From DASZWJ01 sp963813895 (GTDB lineage: Bacteria; Pseudomonadota; Gammaproteobacteria; JAURND01): a stretch of DNA of 64,000 bases. Shown here piece after piece: positions 26,881-34,413 of this stretch (within the stretch, counting starts at the first letter, position 1; each line of letters begins with the position of its first letter). Location of the stretch: assembly GCA_963813895.1 (NCBI GenBank), contig CAWFAS010000002.1, positions 1 through 64,000 of the forward strand, written 5' to 3'. The position numbers and the translations under genes are program-made. The notes under the pieces are model-generated. The model saw only the letters and a list, made by a program, of their open reading frames with translations. It made no database searches and was not told the DNA's origin.

Positions 26881-26947
26881 ATCTCTTTAAATTTATGCAT
26901 TATGTTACAATTGGGGATGCTACATCAGCCGTCATCTTGATAGCAAG
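26881..26947. repeat. 67-bp direct repeat, copy 2 (Mg2+ ATPase leader)
   Basis: About 90% identical to 25206-25272; ends 19 bp before the ATPase start codon. It is likely the native promoter/leader of the ATPase gene, with the other copy produced when the neighbouring gene was inserted or duplicated. Confidence 0.75.
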
Positions 26948-26965
26948 CAGCAAAGAGAGCAAAGT

Positions 26966-29506
26966 ATGAAAGATACTACCATACAGCAAAAGCCTGACGA
27001 TTTCTGGAATACACCCCTACAGCAACTGCTTGCAGGAGTAGGATCGACACAGGACGGTCTTTCTAGCGATGAAGCGAGCAAGCGACTGCAGCGCTTCGGT
27101 CCTAATGATGTGACTGATTATCAGTGTACTCCCTTATGGCTGCAGTTTCTCGCGCACTTTTACAACCCGCTGGTGATCATGCTGCTGGTGGCAAGTGTGT
27201 TTTCTATGCTCACTGGTGATATAGCAAGTTTCATTATCATCTCCATCATCGTCTTGCTCAGTGTCACTATTGATTTCTTTCAAGAATTACGCGCTGAGAA
27301 TGGAATCAATGCATTGCGGTCCAGTGTTGCACTTAAAGCTTTGCTGCTACGCGATGCTGTAGAGAAAACGCTGCCGGTAACGCAAGTTGTTCCTGGAGAT
27401 ATTATCAATCTATCGGCAGGTGATTTGATTCCTGCCGATGGTCGGATAATTACATCCAAAGATTTATTTATCAACCAATCGATGTTGACAGGTGAATCCT
27501 ATCCGGCTGAAAAACATGCAGCCGATCTTACGCAACCGACGACTGATTTATCTGCAGCGGTTAATGCTGTATTTATGGGTACGTCTGTTATCAGTGGCAC
27601 AGCGATGTTTGTTGCGCTGCAGACGGGACGGGGAACGCATATTGGACAGCTTGCGGGAAGTCTCGCTGTTAAGCCGCCACCCACTACATTTGAAACAGGT
27701 ATGCGGCAATTCGGCATGCTCATCATGCGTGTGGCAATTTTTATGTTGCTATTTGTCGTGCTTATCAATATTTTCTTACATCGTCCTTTACTGCCATCTT
27801 TCTTGTTTGCCTTAGCTCTCGCCGTTGGTCTTACGCCGGAATTGTTGCCGATGATTATGACAGTCACGCTTTCACGCGGCGCACTCATTTTAGCTAAACA
27901 ACGCGCAGTCGTAAAACACTTGCCAGCGATGCATAATTTAGGCGCTATGGATATATTCTGTACGGATAAAACCGGCACGCTTACCGAAGCAAAAATTAGG
28001 CTGGTACGTCATCTCAATACCGCCTGGCAAGACAGTGAGCACGTGCTGGAATTAGCATGGCTCAATAGTCACTTTGAATCCGGGCTTAAAGGCCCACTTG
28101 ACGATGCGATTCTCGCAGAAGGTAAGGTTGATGCCAGCCTATGGCAAAAGATTGATGAGGTGCCATTTGATTTTAATCGTCGTTGTATTTCTGTTCTGCT
28201 GGAGAAGGCCGGCAAGCGTCTGCTCATCATCAAAGGTGCGCCTGAAGATATTCTGAAACATTGTAATCTTTATGACGTGGGTGGTGTCGATACCGATTTA
28301 ACCGATGGCAAACGCAACGAGTGTATAACAAAGTTTGAGTCTTTGGGGGAAGAAGGATTTCGTGTGCTCAGCATAGCCTATCGTGAAGTGGAGCCGACCC
28401 ACAATGTTGCGCTAGTGTCTGATGAAACCTCATTGGTATTTGCCGGATTTGCGGTATTTCTCGATCCACCTAAACCCGATGCAGCAGACGCATTGCAGGC
28501 ATTAGCGGCAGCGGCTGTGCAGGTAAAAGTGCTCAGTGGTGATAATGAGCGCGTTACTCGCCATGTATGTTCGATGCTTGGAATAAAAGCAGATCGGGTA
28601 CTTATCGGCGATGAGATTGAGAGCATGACCGATGAGGCATTGCGTGCGCAAGTCGATAAAGTGCATATTTATTGTCGCGTCAATCCACAGCAGAAGAATC
28701 GCATCATTCTTGTTCTTAAAACAATGGGTCACACGGTTGGCTATATGGGTGATGGCATAAACGATGCTACGGCATTGCATAGCGCCGATGTTGGTATTTC
28801 AGTGGATAGTGCTGCCGATGTCGCGAAGGAAGCAGCTAGCGTCATTCTGCTTGAGCGCAGTTTATCGGTAATTCACAGCGCTGTGATGCAGGGACGACGC
28901 ACGGTAAATAACGCTTCTAAATATATCCTGATGGCAAGCAGCGCCAATTTTGGCAATATGCTAAGTATGGCAGTGGGTACACTATTATTGCCTTTCCTGC
29001 CGATGACCGCCATTCAGATATTGCTTGGCAACCTACTTTACGACATAGCCCAGACGGGTCTGCCGTTCGATCGTGTTGACAATGAGGCCATTGCGCACCC
29101 GACACATTGGGATATGACCTTCATCAAACGTTTCATGCTGATCATTGGCCCCATCGCATGCATCTTCGACTTCTTAACTTTTTATTTATTGCTACGTTGG
29201 TTTGGTCCTAATGACCTGCTATTTCACACTGGCTGGTTTCTTGAATCCCTGGCGCCGCAAATGTTGCTCATTTTCTGTATTCGCACCCGCAAGCGATTAT
29301 TTACCAGCTGGCCAAGTCCGATAGTAACTCTACTTGCTATGAGCATGGCAGCAATTATTCTGGTATTGCCTTACACAGTGTTAGGTACTTGGTTTGGGAT
29401 GGTGCCACTACCCTTATTTTATTTGCTCTATCTAGTCGCTGCTACCATTGCCTACTTCACTTTGCTTGAAGTGGTGAAGCACTGGTTTTATAAGCGATTT
29501 AGTTAA
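26966..29506 (+). CDS. mgtA: Magnesium-transporting P-type ATPase (MgtA/MgtB type)
   Basis: An 846-aa P3B-type ATPase that imports Mg2+ across the inner membrane. In order: cation-ATPase N-terminal domain (DFWNTPLQQLLAGVG...RFGPNDV), helices 1-2, the actuator motif MLTGES (about residue 175), helices 3-4 with LTPELLPMIM (the PEGLP-like region of Mg ATPases), the phosphorylation motif DKTGTLTE (about 333), IKGAPEDIL nucleotide binding, and the hinge GDGINDATALHSADVGISVD (about 595). Six helices follow. Length is close to the usual 900. Upstream holds a repeated 67-bp leader; no PhoPQ box or Mg riboswitch was recognised. Confidence 0.93.
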   Translation: MKDTTIQQKPDDFWNTPLQQLLAGVGSTQDGLSSDEASKRLQRFGPNDVTDYQCTPLWLQFLAHFYNPLVIMLLVASVFSMLTGDIASFIIISIIVLLSVTIDFFQELRAENGINALRSSVALKALLLRDAVEKTLPVTQVVPGDIINLSAGDLIPADGRIITSKDLFINQSMLTGESYPAEKHAADLTQPTTDLSAAVNAVFMGTSVISGTAMFVALQTGRGTHIGQLAGSLAVKPPPTTFETGMRQFGMLIMRVAIFMLLFVVLINIFLHRPLLPSFLFALALAVGLTPELLPMIMTVTLSRGALILAKQRAVVKHLPAMHNLGAMDIFCTDKTGTLTEAKIRLVRHLNTAWQDSEHVLELAWLNSHFESGLKGPLDDAILAEGKVDASLWQKIDEVPFDFNRRCISVLLEKAGKRLLIIKGAPEDILKHCNLYDVGGVDTDLTDGKRNECITKFESLGEEGFRVLSIAYREVEPTHNVALVSDETSLVFAGFAVFLDPPKPDAADALQALAAAAVQVKVLSGDNERVTRHVCSMLGIKADRVLIGDEIESMTDEALRAQVDKVHIYCRVNPQQKNRIILVLKTMGHTVGYMGDGINDATALHSADVGISVDSAADVAKEAASVILLERSLSVIHSAVMQGRRTVNNASKYILMASSANFGNMLSMAVGTLLLPFLPMTAIQILLGNLLYDIAQTGLPFDRVDNEAIAHPTHWDMTFIKRFMLIIGPIACIFDFLTFYLLLRWFGPNDLLFHTGWFLESLAPQMLLIFCIRTRKRLFTSWPSPIVTLLAMSMAAIILVLPYTVLGTWFGMVPLPLFYLLYLVAATIAYFTLLEVVKHWFYKRFS

Positions 29507-30171
29507 ACTCGAATGGGTCGGATCAACACTTTAGTGCGCGCGGTATATCTCCAGTTGCGAGTTTTTCCAGCAGCTATCCAATCTATTGCCTGCCCCAATC
29601 TTTTTTGCCTAGTCGCTTCGGTTTTAGCTTCAGTCAGCCAGTCGATATATTCTTTTTTATTTGTGTAGCTGAAGTTATTAAATACTTTTAAAGCACGTAC
29701 ATTTTCTTGGAGTGCAACCATTAAATATTCGGGTACGTTTAACTCTTGGTTGCGTGTGGTTTTTCTCGTAGGCAGCTTGACGCCTTCTTGATTTAACCGC
29801 AGGGCTTCTTGCAAATATTCAAGCAATATTTCTTTCGCTGGCAGGTCAGCTAAAGATTTGATCTTTCCTAAATGACCCATGGATGTAATTCCGATTTTAG
29901 TAAACAATTGTTGCGGGTCAGACATGATCGCTGCTTTCCAAAAGGTAAAGACACAATGTTGCTTAAATGCTGCCATACTACAGAGAATACCATCACCATA
30001 TATAAAATGCGGGAATCCCCATTTTATAGTTTCTTCGACCTCAGGGCAGACCTGATGTATCCAATTTCGTAGCTGTATTAATATGGGTTGAGAAAAAATT
30101 TGTGCATTGGCAATATAATCATCTATTTTAGGATTAGAATTTTTCATACCAATATGGGAGGGAATTGACAT
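29503..30171 (-). CDS. YdeI/OmdA-like protein with DUF1801 domain
   Basis: A 222-aa cytoplasmic protein. The first ~115 residues match the DUF1801 fold (LIQLRNWIHQVCPEVEETIK then WGFPHFIYGDGILCSMAAFK, with the conserved W-G-x-P). The last part has the OmdA/YdeI block (LNVPEYLMVALQENVRALKV and FNNFSYTNKKEYIDWLTEAK, ending ATRQKRLGQAIDWIAAGK). YdeI-like proteins have been linked to stress and envelope phenotypes, but the biochemical role is unknown. Its stop codon overlaps the end of the convergent Mg2+ ATPase gene. Confidence 0.8.
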   Translation of the reverse strand: MSIPSHIGMKNSNPKIDDYIANAQIFSQPILIQLRNWIHQVCPEVEETIKWGFPHFIYGDGILCSMAAFKQHCVFTFWKAAIMSDPQQLFTKIGITSMGHLGKIKSLADLPAKEILLEYLQEALRLNQEGVKLPTRKTTRNQELNVPEYLMVALQENVRALKVFNNFSYTNKKEYIDWLTEAKTEATRQKRLGQAIDWIAAGKTRNWRYTARTKVLIRPIRV

Positions 30172-30188
30172 TTAGAGTTACTACCTAT

Positions 30189-30218
30189 AAAAAAAGGGGG
30201 TACAGAATCCCCCTTTAT
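30189..30218 (-). terminator. Rho-independent terminator for the small lipoprotein gene
   Basis: AAAGGGGG and CCCCCTTT pair around an 8-base loop. On the minus strand the stem is followed by a run of seven or more T residues, as expected for termination of the 30270-30413 transcript. Confidence 0.75.
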
Positions 30219-30269
30219 TAATTATTTGAAAAATTTTAAGTAACTACTTTAAATTAATTTAATTAATTC

Positions 30270-30413
30270 TTAGTAGGTAACTACTGCTGGAATGGTTGCT
30301 ACTACAGGAGTCGTTGCTACAACGGGTGTTGCCGGCGTAGTGGTTTCACTAACGCAACCAGAAATAACAATCGCGATCATTCCTAATAATATTGATTTTT
30401 TAAATCTTAGCAT
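30270..30413 (-). CDS. 47-aa lipoprotein with TTP/VVAT repeats
   Basis: A small gene easily missed by length cut-offs. ATG at 30413 has AAGGAG at ideal spacing. The product MLRFKKSILLGMIAIVIS then GC has a positively charged start, a hydrophobic core and a lipobox ending in Cys-20, so it should be lipidated and held in the inner or outer membrane. The short mature tail (SETTTPATPVVATTPVVATI) is threonine/proline/valine-rich and repetitive. It resembles entericidin-sized lipoproteins in size only. A terminator follows. Confidence 0.75.
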   Translation of the reverse strand: MLRFKKSILLGMIAIVISGCVSETTTPATPVVATTPVVATIPAVVTY

Positions 30414-30975
30414 GATACTTCTCCTTGTTTTAAACTCTTAAACAAGTATAGCACAATAATGTAAAAAATTTTTCTAAGTAAAGTTTCGCAGGGTTCTAAA
30501 TCAATTAAAAGAGTAAAAGTATATGCGGCAACATGACAGCTAAGGCTTATCCACAAGCCTGTAGCCTTCACTCACCTACTCTATTGCATTGACACCCAGC
30601 CGTTATTACCGTTCCCATACAAAGAAGACAACACCAACTATCGCGAGCCTTGCGCCGCTGTCGTTTTTGCTTCCAGGGTACGTTCTTTTTGATTTTTATT
30701 AGTCATATTCGTGCTCCGATTATAATTAAAGTTGCTGATATTCGTCAGACCACGCAGATACACTAAGTGTTATATAGCCTGAAGCGTTTAATATTTATAT
30801 CCTAAGATCCTTAAATTTTTATTAAGGGACATAAAAAAACGCGTACACGTGGATAACAAATTTCAATATTTTAAGGGTTTATCCATTTTATAGTAGAAAC
30901 AATAGACGCTTAATTTCTATCAAAACTTAAACTAATCCTATATAATCCTGTCCATTTCAATTAAAGAGAAAATCT
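30414..30975. other. Intergenic stretch with a 22-codon ORF and a promoter
   Basis: On the minus strand ATG 30706, preceded by GGAG, opens MTNKNQKERTLEAKTTAAQG (stop at 30638), a possible microprotein with little support. Near the right end TATAAT at 30941-30946 lies 35 bp before the RidA start and is a good -10 box with a weak -35. The rest is AT-rich without visible genes. Confidence 0.4.
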
Positions 30976-31443
30976 ATGAAATTGCATACCTTGTTTTTAA
31001 TACCCCTTCTGCTGATACTAACAAATGCCTTTGCTAATAATGATAATTCGGGAATCAACTTTATTGCTACTGATACAGCTGCAAAACCGGTTGGCGCCTA
31101 TTCGCAAGGAGTTACTTTGGATTTGCAAAAAGGTAAATTGCTCTTTATCTCCGGCCAATTGCCGAATGACCCTAAGACTGACAAATTTATAGAAGGGGAT
31201 ATTCAAAGCGCAACTAATCAAGTTCTTAATAATATGGAAGCTGTTTTAAAAGCAGCTGGCAGCGATTGGAAATATGTTGCACGCGTTGATGTATTTCTTA
31301 GAGACATTCATGATTGGCAAGGTATGAACGATGAATATCTGAAACGTTTTCCTGATGGAGTTTATCCTGTTAGACAAACTGTTCAAGTGGCGCTTAAAGA
31401 TCGGGTTGAGATTTCTGCCATTGCATTTGTACCTAATAAATAA
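30976..31443 (+). CDS. Exported RidA/YjgF family protein
   Basis: A 155-aa protein: a 21-residue signal peptide (MKLHTLFLIPLLLILTNAFA), then a complete RidA domain (KPVGAYSQGVTLD; LLFISGQLPNDPKTD; YPVRQTVQVALKDRVEISAI). RidA proteins hydrolyse reactive enamine/imine intermediates with an Arg in a PAR motif; here the motif is PVR, and the Arg is kept. Most RidA proteins are cytosolic, so an exported version is unusual and may bind or deaminate something in the periplasm. AAAGAG precedes the ATG. Confidence 0.88.
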   Translation: MKLHTLFLIPLLLILTNAFANNDNSGINFIATDTAAKPVGAYSQGVTLDLQKGKLLFISGQLPNDPKTDKFIEGDIQSATNQVLNNMEAVLKAAGSDWKYVARVDVFLRDIHDWQGMNDEYLKRFPDGVYPVRQTVQVALKDRVEISAIAFVPNK

Positions 31444-31474
31444 TAACAACCCATACATTAGTAAGATCGCGACG

Positions 31475-31885
31475 TTAATCTATTGACACTCCAACTGCCT
31501 TTAACCAGTCGGGTGTTGGCAATACCAGTTTGCGCAATCTTAGATCAAATAATCCGAATACCATTTCAGCTGTACAACACACTTCACCTGAACGCAACAT
31601 AGTTTGCATGAGTCTACCGATTTTTTGTTCGTAAGAAATAAGCTTTGATTCAATCACAATTTTTTCCCGAAGCCGAATTTCTTTTACGAAACGTATTTTC
31701 AGCTCAAGAATGACTGGCCCAAGACCTGTCTGGCGGATTTTTTCCACACCATAGCCATTTTGTGTTATTAATTCCCAGCGTGCATCTTCAAACAAAGTAA
31801 GATACATCGCATTATTCATATGACCAAAAGTATCAAGATAAATTTCCTTAATTTCGATTGGGTAGTTAAATATTTTTGTTTCCAT
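31475..31885 (-). CDS. Acyl-CoA thioesterase (4HBT hotdog family)
   Basis: About 136 aa from ATG 31885, which has CAGGAG upstream; a longer frame to 31930 has no such site. The hotdog-fold thioesterase signature is present: IYLDTFGHMNNAMYLTLFED (catalytic Asp at the DxxGHxNN motif and the long helix), followed by five strands (GPVILELKIRFVKEIRLREK; CCTAEMVFGLFDL). It would hydrolyse a short- or medium-chain acyl-CoA or an aromatic thioester in the cytoplasm. Convergent with the RidA gene. Confidence 0.88.
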   Translation of the reverse strand: METKIFNYPIEIKEIYLDTFGHMNNAMYLTLFEDARWELITQNGYGVEKIRQTGLGPVILELKIRFVKEIRLREKIVIESKLISYEQKIGRLMQTMLRSGEVCCTAEMVFGLFDLRLRKLVLPTPDWLKAVGVSID

Positions 31886-32146
31886 AGTCGACTCCTGAAA
31901 TTGAGTGGGGTAATGACGTATTTCTCCCATTTCTGAACCTACAACTCCCCTACTCTCAAAAAAATGTTAGCCACTTCAGGATAGCTGCTTGGACTTACTA
32001 CCCATTTCTATTATAAAAGCGCCCACATGCCTGAATAGTCGTAGAAAATGTATTATAATAGTTAGTATTCAATAATCTTGTTTGCGCCGGAATGGAAACC
32101 GGGCACTGAATACCTACCATGCTCACATTTTTTGGCGGAGAGGGAT

Positions 32147-32674
32147 ATGAAAACCAAATTATATTTGACAAAAGTCGCCTTCACCAGCTTATTCATTTTT
32201 CTAATAGGAATGGGGATTAGTGGCCCCACTTTTGCAGGATTATGTCCCGCGACAGAAACTATTCTATCCAGCAATCCTGATTCCGCTAATTTTGCTACCT
32301 ATTTAAGCCCACAAGGGCCTGGTTGGCACTCCTCGCATATCCCCCTAATTGATCTTAGTGATGCCAAATTTGATTCGGTTTATACCGATAATTATAAGAT
32401 GTATTGTGCCTATGACATACCGACTGGATATCTGATTATGTATCCAGATGACCATGAAATTATTGATCTTGATACCGTGAAGGATGATTATAAATGGTAT
32501 TGTGCCCCAGCGCAGTCTGAGGTATATCCCAATAGGGTTGAACAAACATGTGTTTGCACTGAATCTCGAGATGCGTGCGGCTTTGACTTGCTGGCTCCTG
32601 AACCCTATTTATATTCATATCCGACTAATACCGAGATAATTCAAAATGTCCCAGAAAATATACCCTATCCATAA
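32147..32674 (+). CDS. Small exported protein, paralogue of the island protein
   Basis: About 175 aa from ATG 32147, preceded by GGAGAGGG. The signal peptide is MKTKLYLTKVAFTSLFIFLI then GMGISGPTFA. Mature sequence: LCPATETILSS, PGWHSSHIPLIDLSDAKFDS, MYCAYDIPTGYLIMYP, then a Cys-rich segment (QTCVCTESRDACGF). The spacing CP...W-x-S...DA-x-F-x-S-V...C-x-Y...G-x-x-x-M is shared with the exported proteins at 7863-8261 and 13905-14303. Probably secreted or periplasmic; function unknown. Confidence 0.75.
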   Translation: MKTKLYLTKVAFTSLFIFLIGMGISGPTFAGLCPATETILSSNPDSANFATYLSPQGPGWHSSHIPLIDLSDAKFDSVYTDNYKMYCAYDIPTGYLIMYPDDHEIIDLDTVKDDYKWYCAPAQSEVYPNRVEQTCVCTESRDACGFDLLAPEPYLYSYPTNTEIIQNVPENIPYP

Positions 32675-32684
32675 ATGACTAACT

Positions 32685-32850
32685 AGGGCTCGTCGTCTTA
32701 GCTCCCACCACGTCGTCCCGCGGCTTGTCCGCGGGATCCAGGGGCTTGGTTGGCAAATTATTTCCTTGCCCTCTCAGCAGGTTTTAGGCTCTTTCTGGAT
32801 CCCGCGACAAGCCGCGGGACGACGAACTTCAGAGTGTGACGACAGACCCT
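32685..32850. repeat. Palindromic element, family E copy 1
   Basis: Outer ends AGGGCTCGTCGTC and GACGACAGACCCT enclose a GC-rich inverted repeat (GTCGTCCCGCGGCTTGTCCG and complement, with GGATCCAG inside). It is similar in design to the shell A/B/C core but has a different sequence (GCGGCTTGTCCGCGG rather than GGCAGGAAGCC). The following 32851-33042 shows no gene. Confidence 0.75.
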
Positions 32851-33042
32851 AGATAGAACAATTACTTTAGCTTTGTATATTTCTGAAAATTATTGGCTTT
32901 TTGGTGCCTATATCCTATATTTATTGTATAAATTGATTAAAAATGATATCGAAGTCAAGTTAAGACATTATGGGATTAGACTATACCTGGGATTCGCTGT
33001 AAATTAAGGAAAATGGTTTTAACTTTTGGAGGGGGGAACCCT

Positions 33043-33426
33043 ATGAATGAGTATCCAAGACCACCTCAAAATCCACATTTTATTCCCCCAAGACGGGAAT
33101 CAGGCATTAGAAAAGCTTTAATTATTTCTATTGCGCTGATTCTTATCTCTGTCATTGGTTTTTACTTTTTTTTCCCTATATTAGGAATTGCTTTAGTAAT
33201 CAGCGCCGGAGCCTGGGGCTTAGTAATCGCCACCATAGCCGCATTTACTATAGCCGTATTGTTATTCTTTATAATTCCTGGAATATTAGTATTTCTAATC
33301 AGCTCTTTTGCCTTTGTTTGGGTCATACTGGCTATAATATTATTTCCCATTTTATTTCCAATTATTATACCCATTTTTATTTTGTTATTATTTTTAGCCT
33401 ACTTCCGCAATCGGAAAAATCCTTAA
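33043..33426 (+). CDS. Small multi-pass membrane protein
   Basis: About 127 aa from ATG 33043, which has GGAGGGGGG upstream (the in-frame 33013 start is less likely). A short proline-rich cytoplasmic head (MNEYPRPPQNPHFIPPRRES) is followed by three or four hydrophobic spans rich in Ile/Leu/Phe (ALIISIALILISVIGFYFFF; LLFFIIPGILVFLISSFAFV; LFPIIIPIFILLLFLAYF). No charged residues lie in the spans and no family is recognised. Inner membrane. Confidence 0.65.
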   Translation: MNEYPRPPQNPHFIPPRRESGIRKALIISIALILISVIGFYFFFPILGIALVISAGAWGLVIATIAAFTIAVLLFFIIPGILVFLISSFAFVWVILAIILFPILFPIIIPIFILLLFLAYFRNRKNP

Positions 33427-33484
33427 ACTTATGAAAATCTTGATTCGCTTCTCAGGATGACAGGCTTTCGCAATTTGAAAAAGA

Positions 33485-33502
33485 CCTAGGTATAATCCTA
33501 GG
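33485..33502 (+). promoter_or_regulatory. TATAAT box framed by CCTAGG palindromes
   Basis: CCTAGG-TATAAT-CCTAGG lies 30 bp before the queH start. The middle is a perfect -10 box; the symmetric flanks could be a repressor site or a chance restriction-type palindrome. No good -35 is seen at normal spacing. Confidence 0.4.
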
Positions 33503-33531
33503 ACATTCTTTTACAAACTGAAACGGAAAAT

Positions 33532-34191
33532 ATGACTACGAATCTGCAACTACCCCATGGGGCATCGAAGCTATTGCTTCACTCTTGTTGCGCTCCGTGC
33601 TCGGGCGAAGTCATGGAGCGTTTGCTCGAGAATAATATTAAATATACTATTTTTTTCTATAATCCCAACATTCATCCATTGAAAGAATATGAAATTCGCA
33701 AAAATGAAAACATTCGTTTCGCCCAAAAACATGGTATTGAGTTTGTAGATGGTGATTATGACCGCGATGAATGGTTTGCGCGTGCTAAGGGAATGGAAAA
33801 CGAGCCAGAACGGGGTATTCGCTGTACTATGTGCTTCGATATGCGTTTTGCACGCACGGCACTCTATGGGCATGAGCATGGTTTTCAGTTGATCAGTAGC
33901 TCCTTAGGAATTTCTCGTTGGAAAAATATGGATCAGATTAATGATTGTGGTCAACGGGCAGCAGCCCCCTACCCGGGAATGATCTATTGGACTTTTAATT
34001 GGCGTAAAGATGGCGGTTCACAAAGGATGATTGAGATTTCCAAGCGCGAAGAATTTTACCAACAAGAATATTGCGGCTGTGTTTATTCATTGCGGGATAC
34101 TAATCGCTGGCGTGCGCAAAATAGTCGAGCAAGGATCAAAATTGGTATAAAATATTATAGCTCTTCCCAAAAAGACGAAGATCAAGTATAA
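33532..34191 (+). CDS. queH: Epoxyqueuosine reductase QueH
   Basis: A 219-aa member of the QueH (formerly DUF208) family, the non-QueG enzyme for the last step of queuosine synthesis in tRNA (epoxyqueuosine to queuosine). Key features are the paired cysteines LLLHSCCAPCSGEVMERL near residue 20, FFYNPNIHPLKEYEIRK, the second pair in GIRCTMCFDMRF (about residues 99-102), and EEFYQQEYCGCVYSL near the C-terminus. These cysteines bind a [4Fe-4S] cluster and an extra metal. Length is normal. A palindromic element begins 8 bp after the stop. Confidence 0.9.
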   Translation: MTTNLQLPHGASKLLLHSCCAPCSGEVMERLLENNIKYTIFFYNPNIHPLKEYEIRKNENIRFAQKHGIEFVDGDYDRDEWFARAKGMENEPERGIRCTMCFDMRFARTALYGHEHGFQLISSSLGISRWKNMDQINDCGQRAAAPYPGMIYWTFNWRKDGGSQRMIEISKREEFYQQEYCGCVYSLRDTNRWRAQNSRARIKIGIKYYSSSQKDEDQV

Positions 34192-34198
34192 CCTTTTT

Positions 34199-34330
34199 GT
34201 AACTGCTCACGCCATAGCCAGCTCAGTCCCGTCGTCCCGCGGCTTGTCCGCGGGATCCAGGAAAAAGGCAATAGAAACCTCATTTCTGGATCCCGCGGAC
34301 AAGCCGCAGGACGACGGAGTGAGCAGTTAC
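34199..34330. repeat. Palindromic element, family E copy 2, with target duplication
   Basis: 132 bp with termini GTAACTGCTCAC / GTGAGCAGTTAC and the same inner inverted repeat as 32685-32850. It is bounded by an 8-bp direct repeat, ACCTTTTT at 34191-34198 and again at 34331-34338, the pattern left by transposition. It lies between queH and the ATP-grasp gene. Confidence 0.8.
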
Positions 34331-34361
34331 ACCTTTTTAAGGATTACAGGAGAAAAAAATC

Positions 34362-34406
34362 ATGGACCGAAGAAACCCATCTTTATATATAAAGATATCA
34401 TTTTGA
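34362..34406 (+). CDS. 14-codon leader ORF before the ATP-grasp gene
   Basis: ATG at 34362 with a strong AGGAG 9 bp upstream encodes MDRRNPSLYIKISF and stops at 34406, 7 bp before the GTG of the ATP-grasp gene, which has no site of its own. Translational coupling through this peptide is the simplest reading; a precursor peptide for the ATP-grasp enzyme is possible but speculative. Confidence 0.45.
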   Translation: MDRRNPSLYIKISF

Positions 34407-34413
34407 GCCGCCG

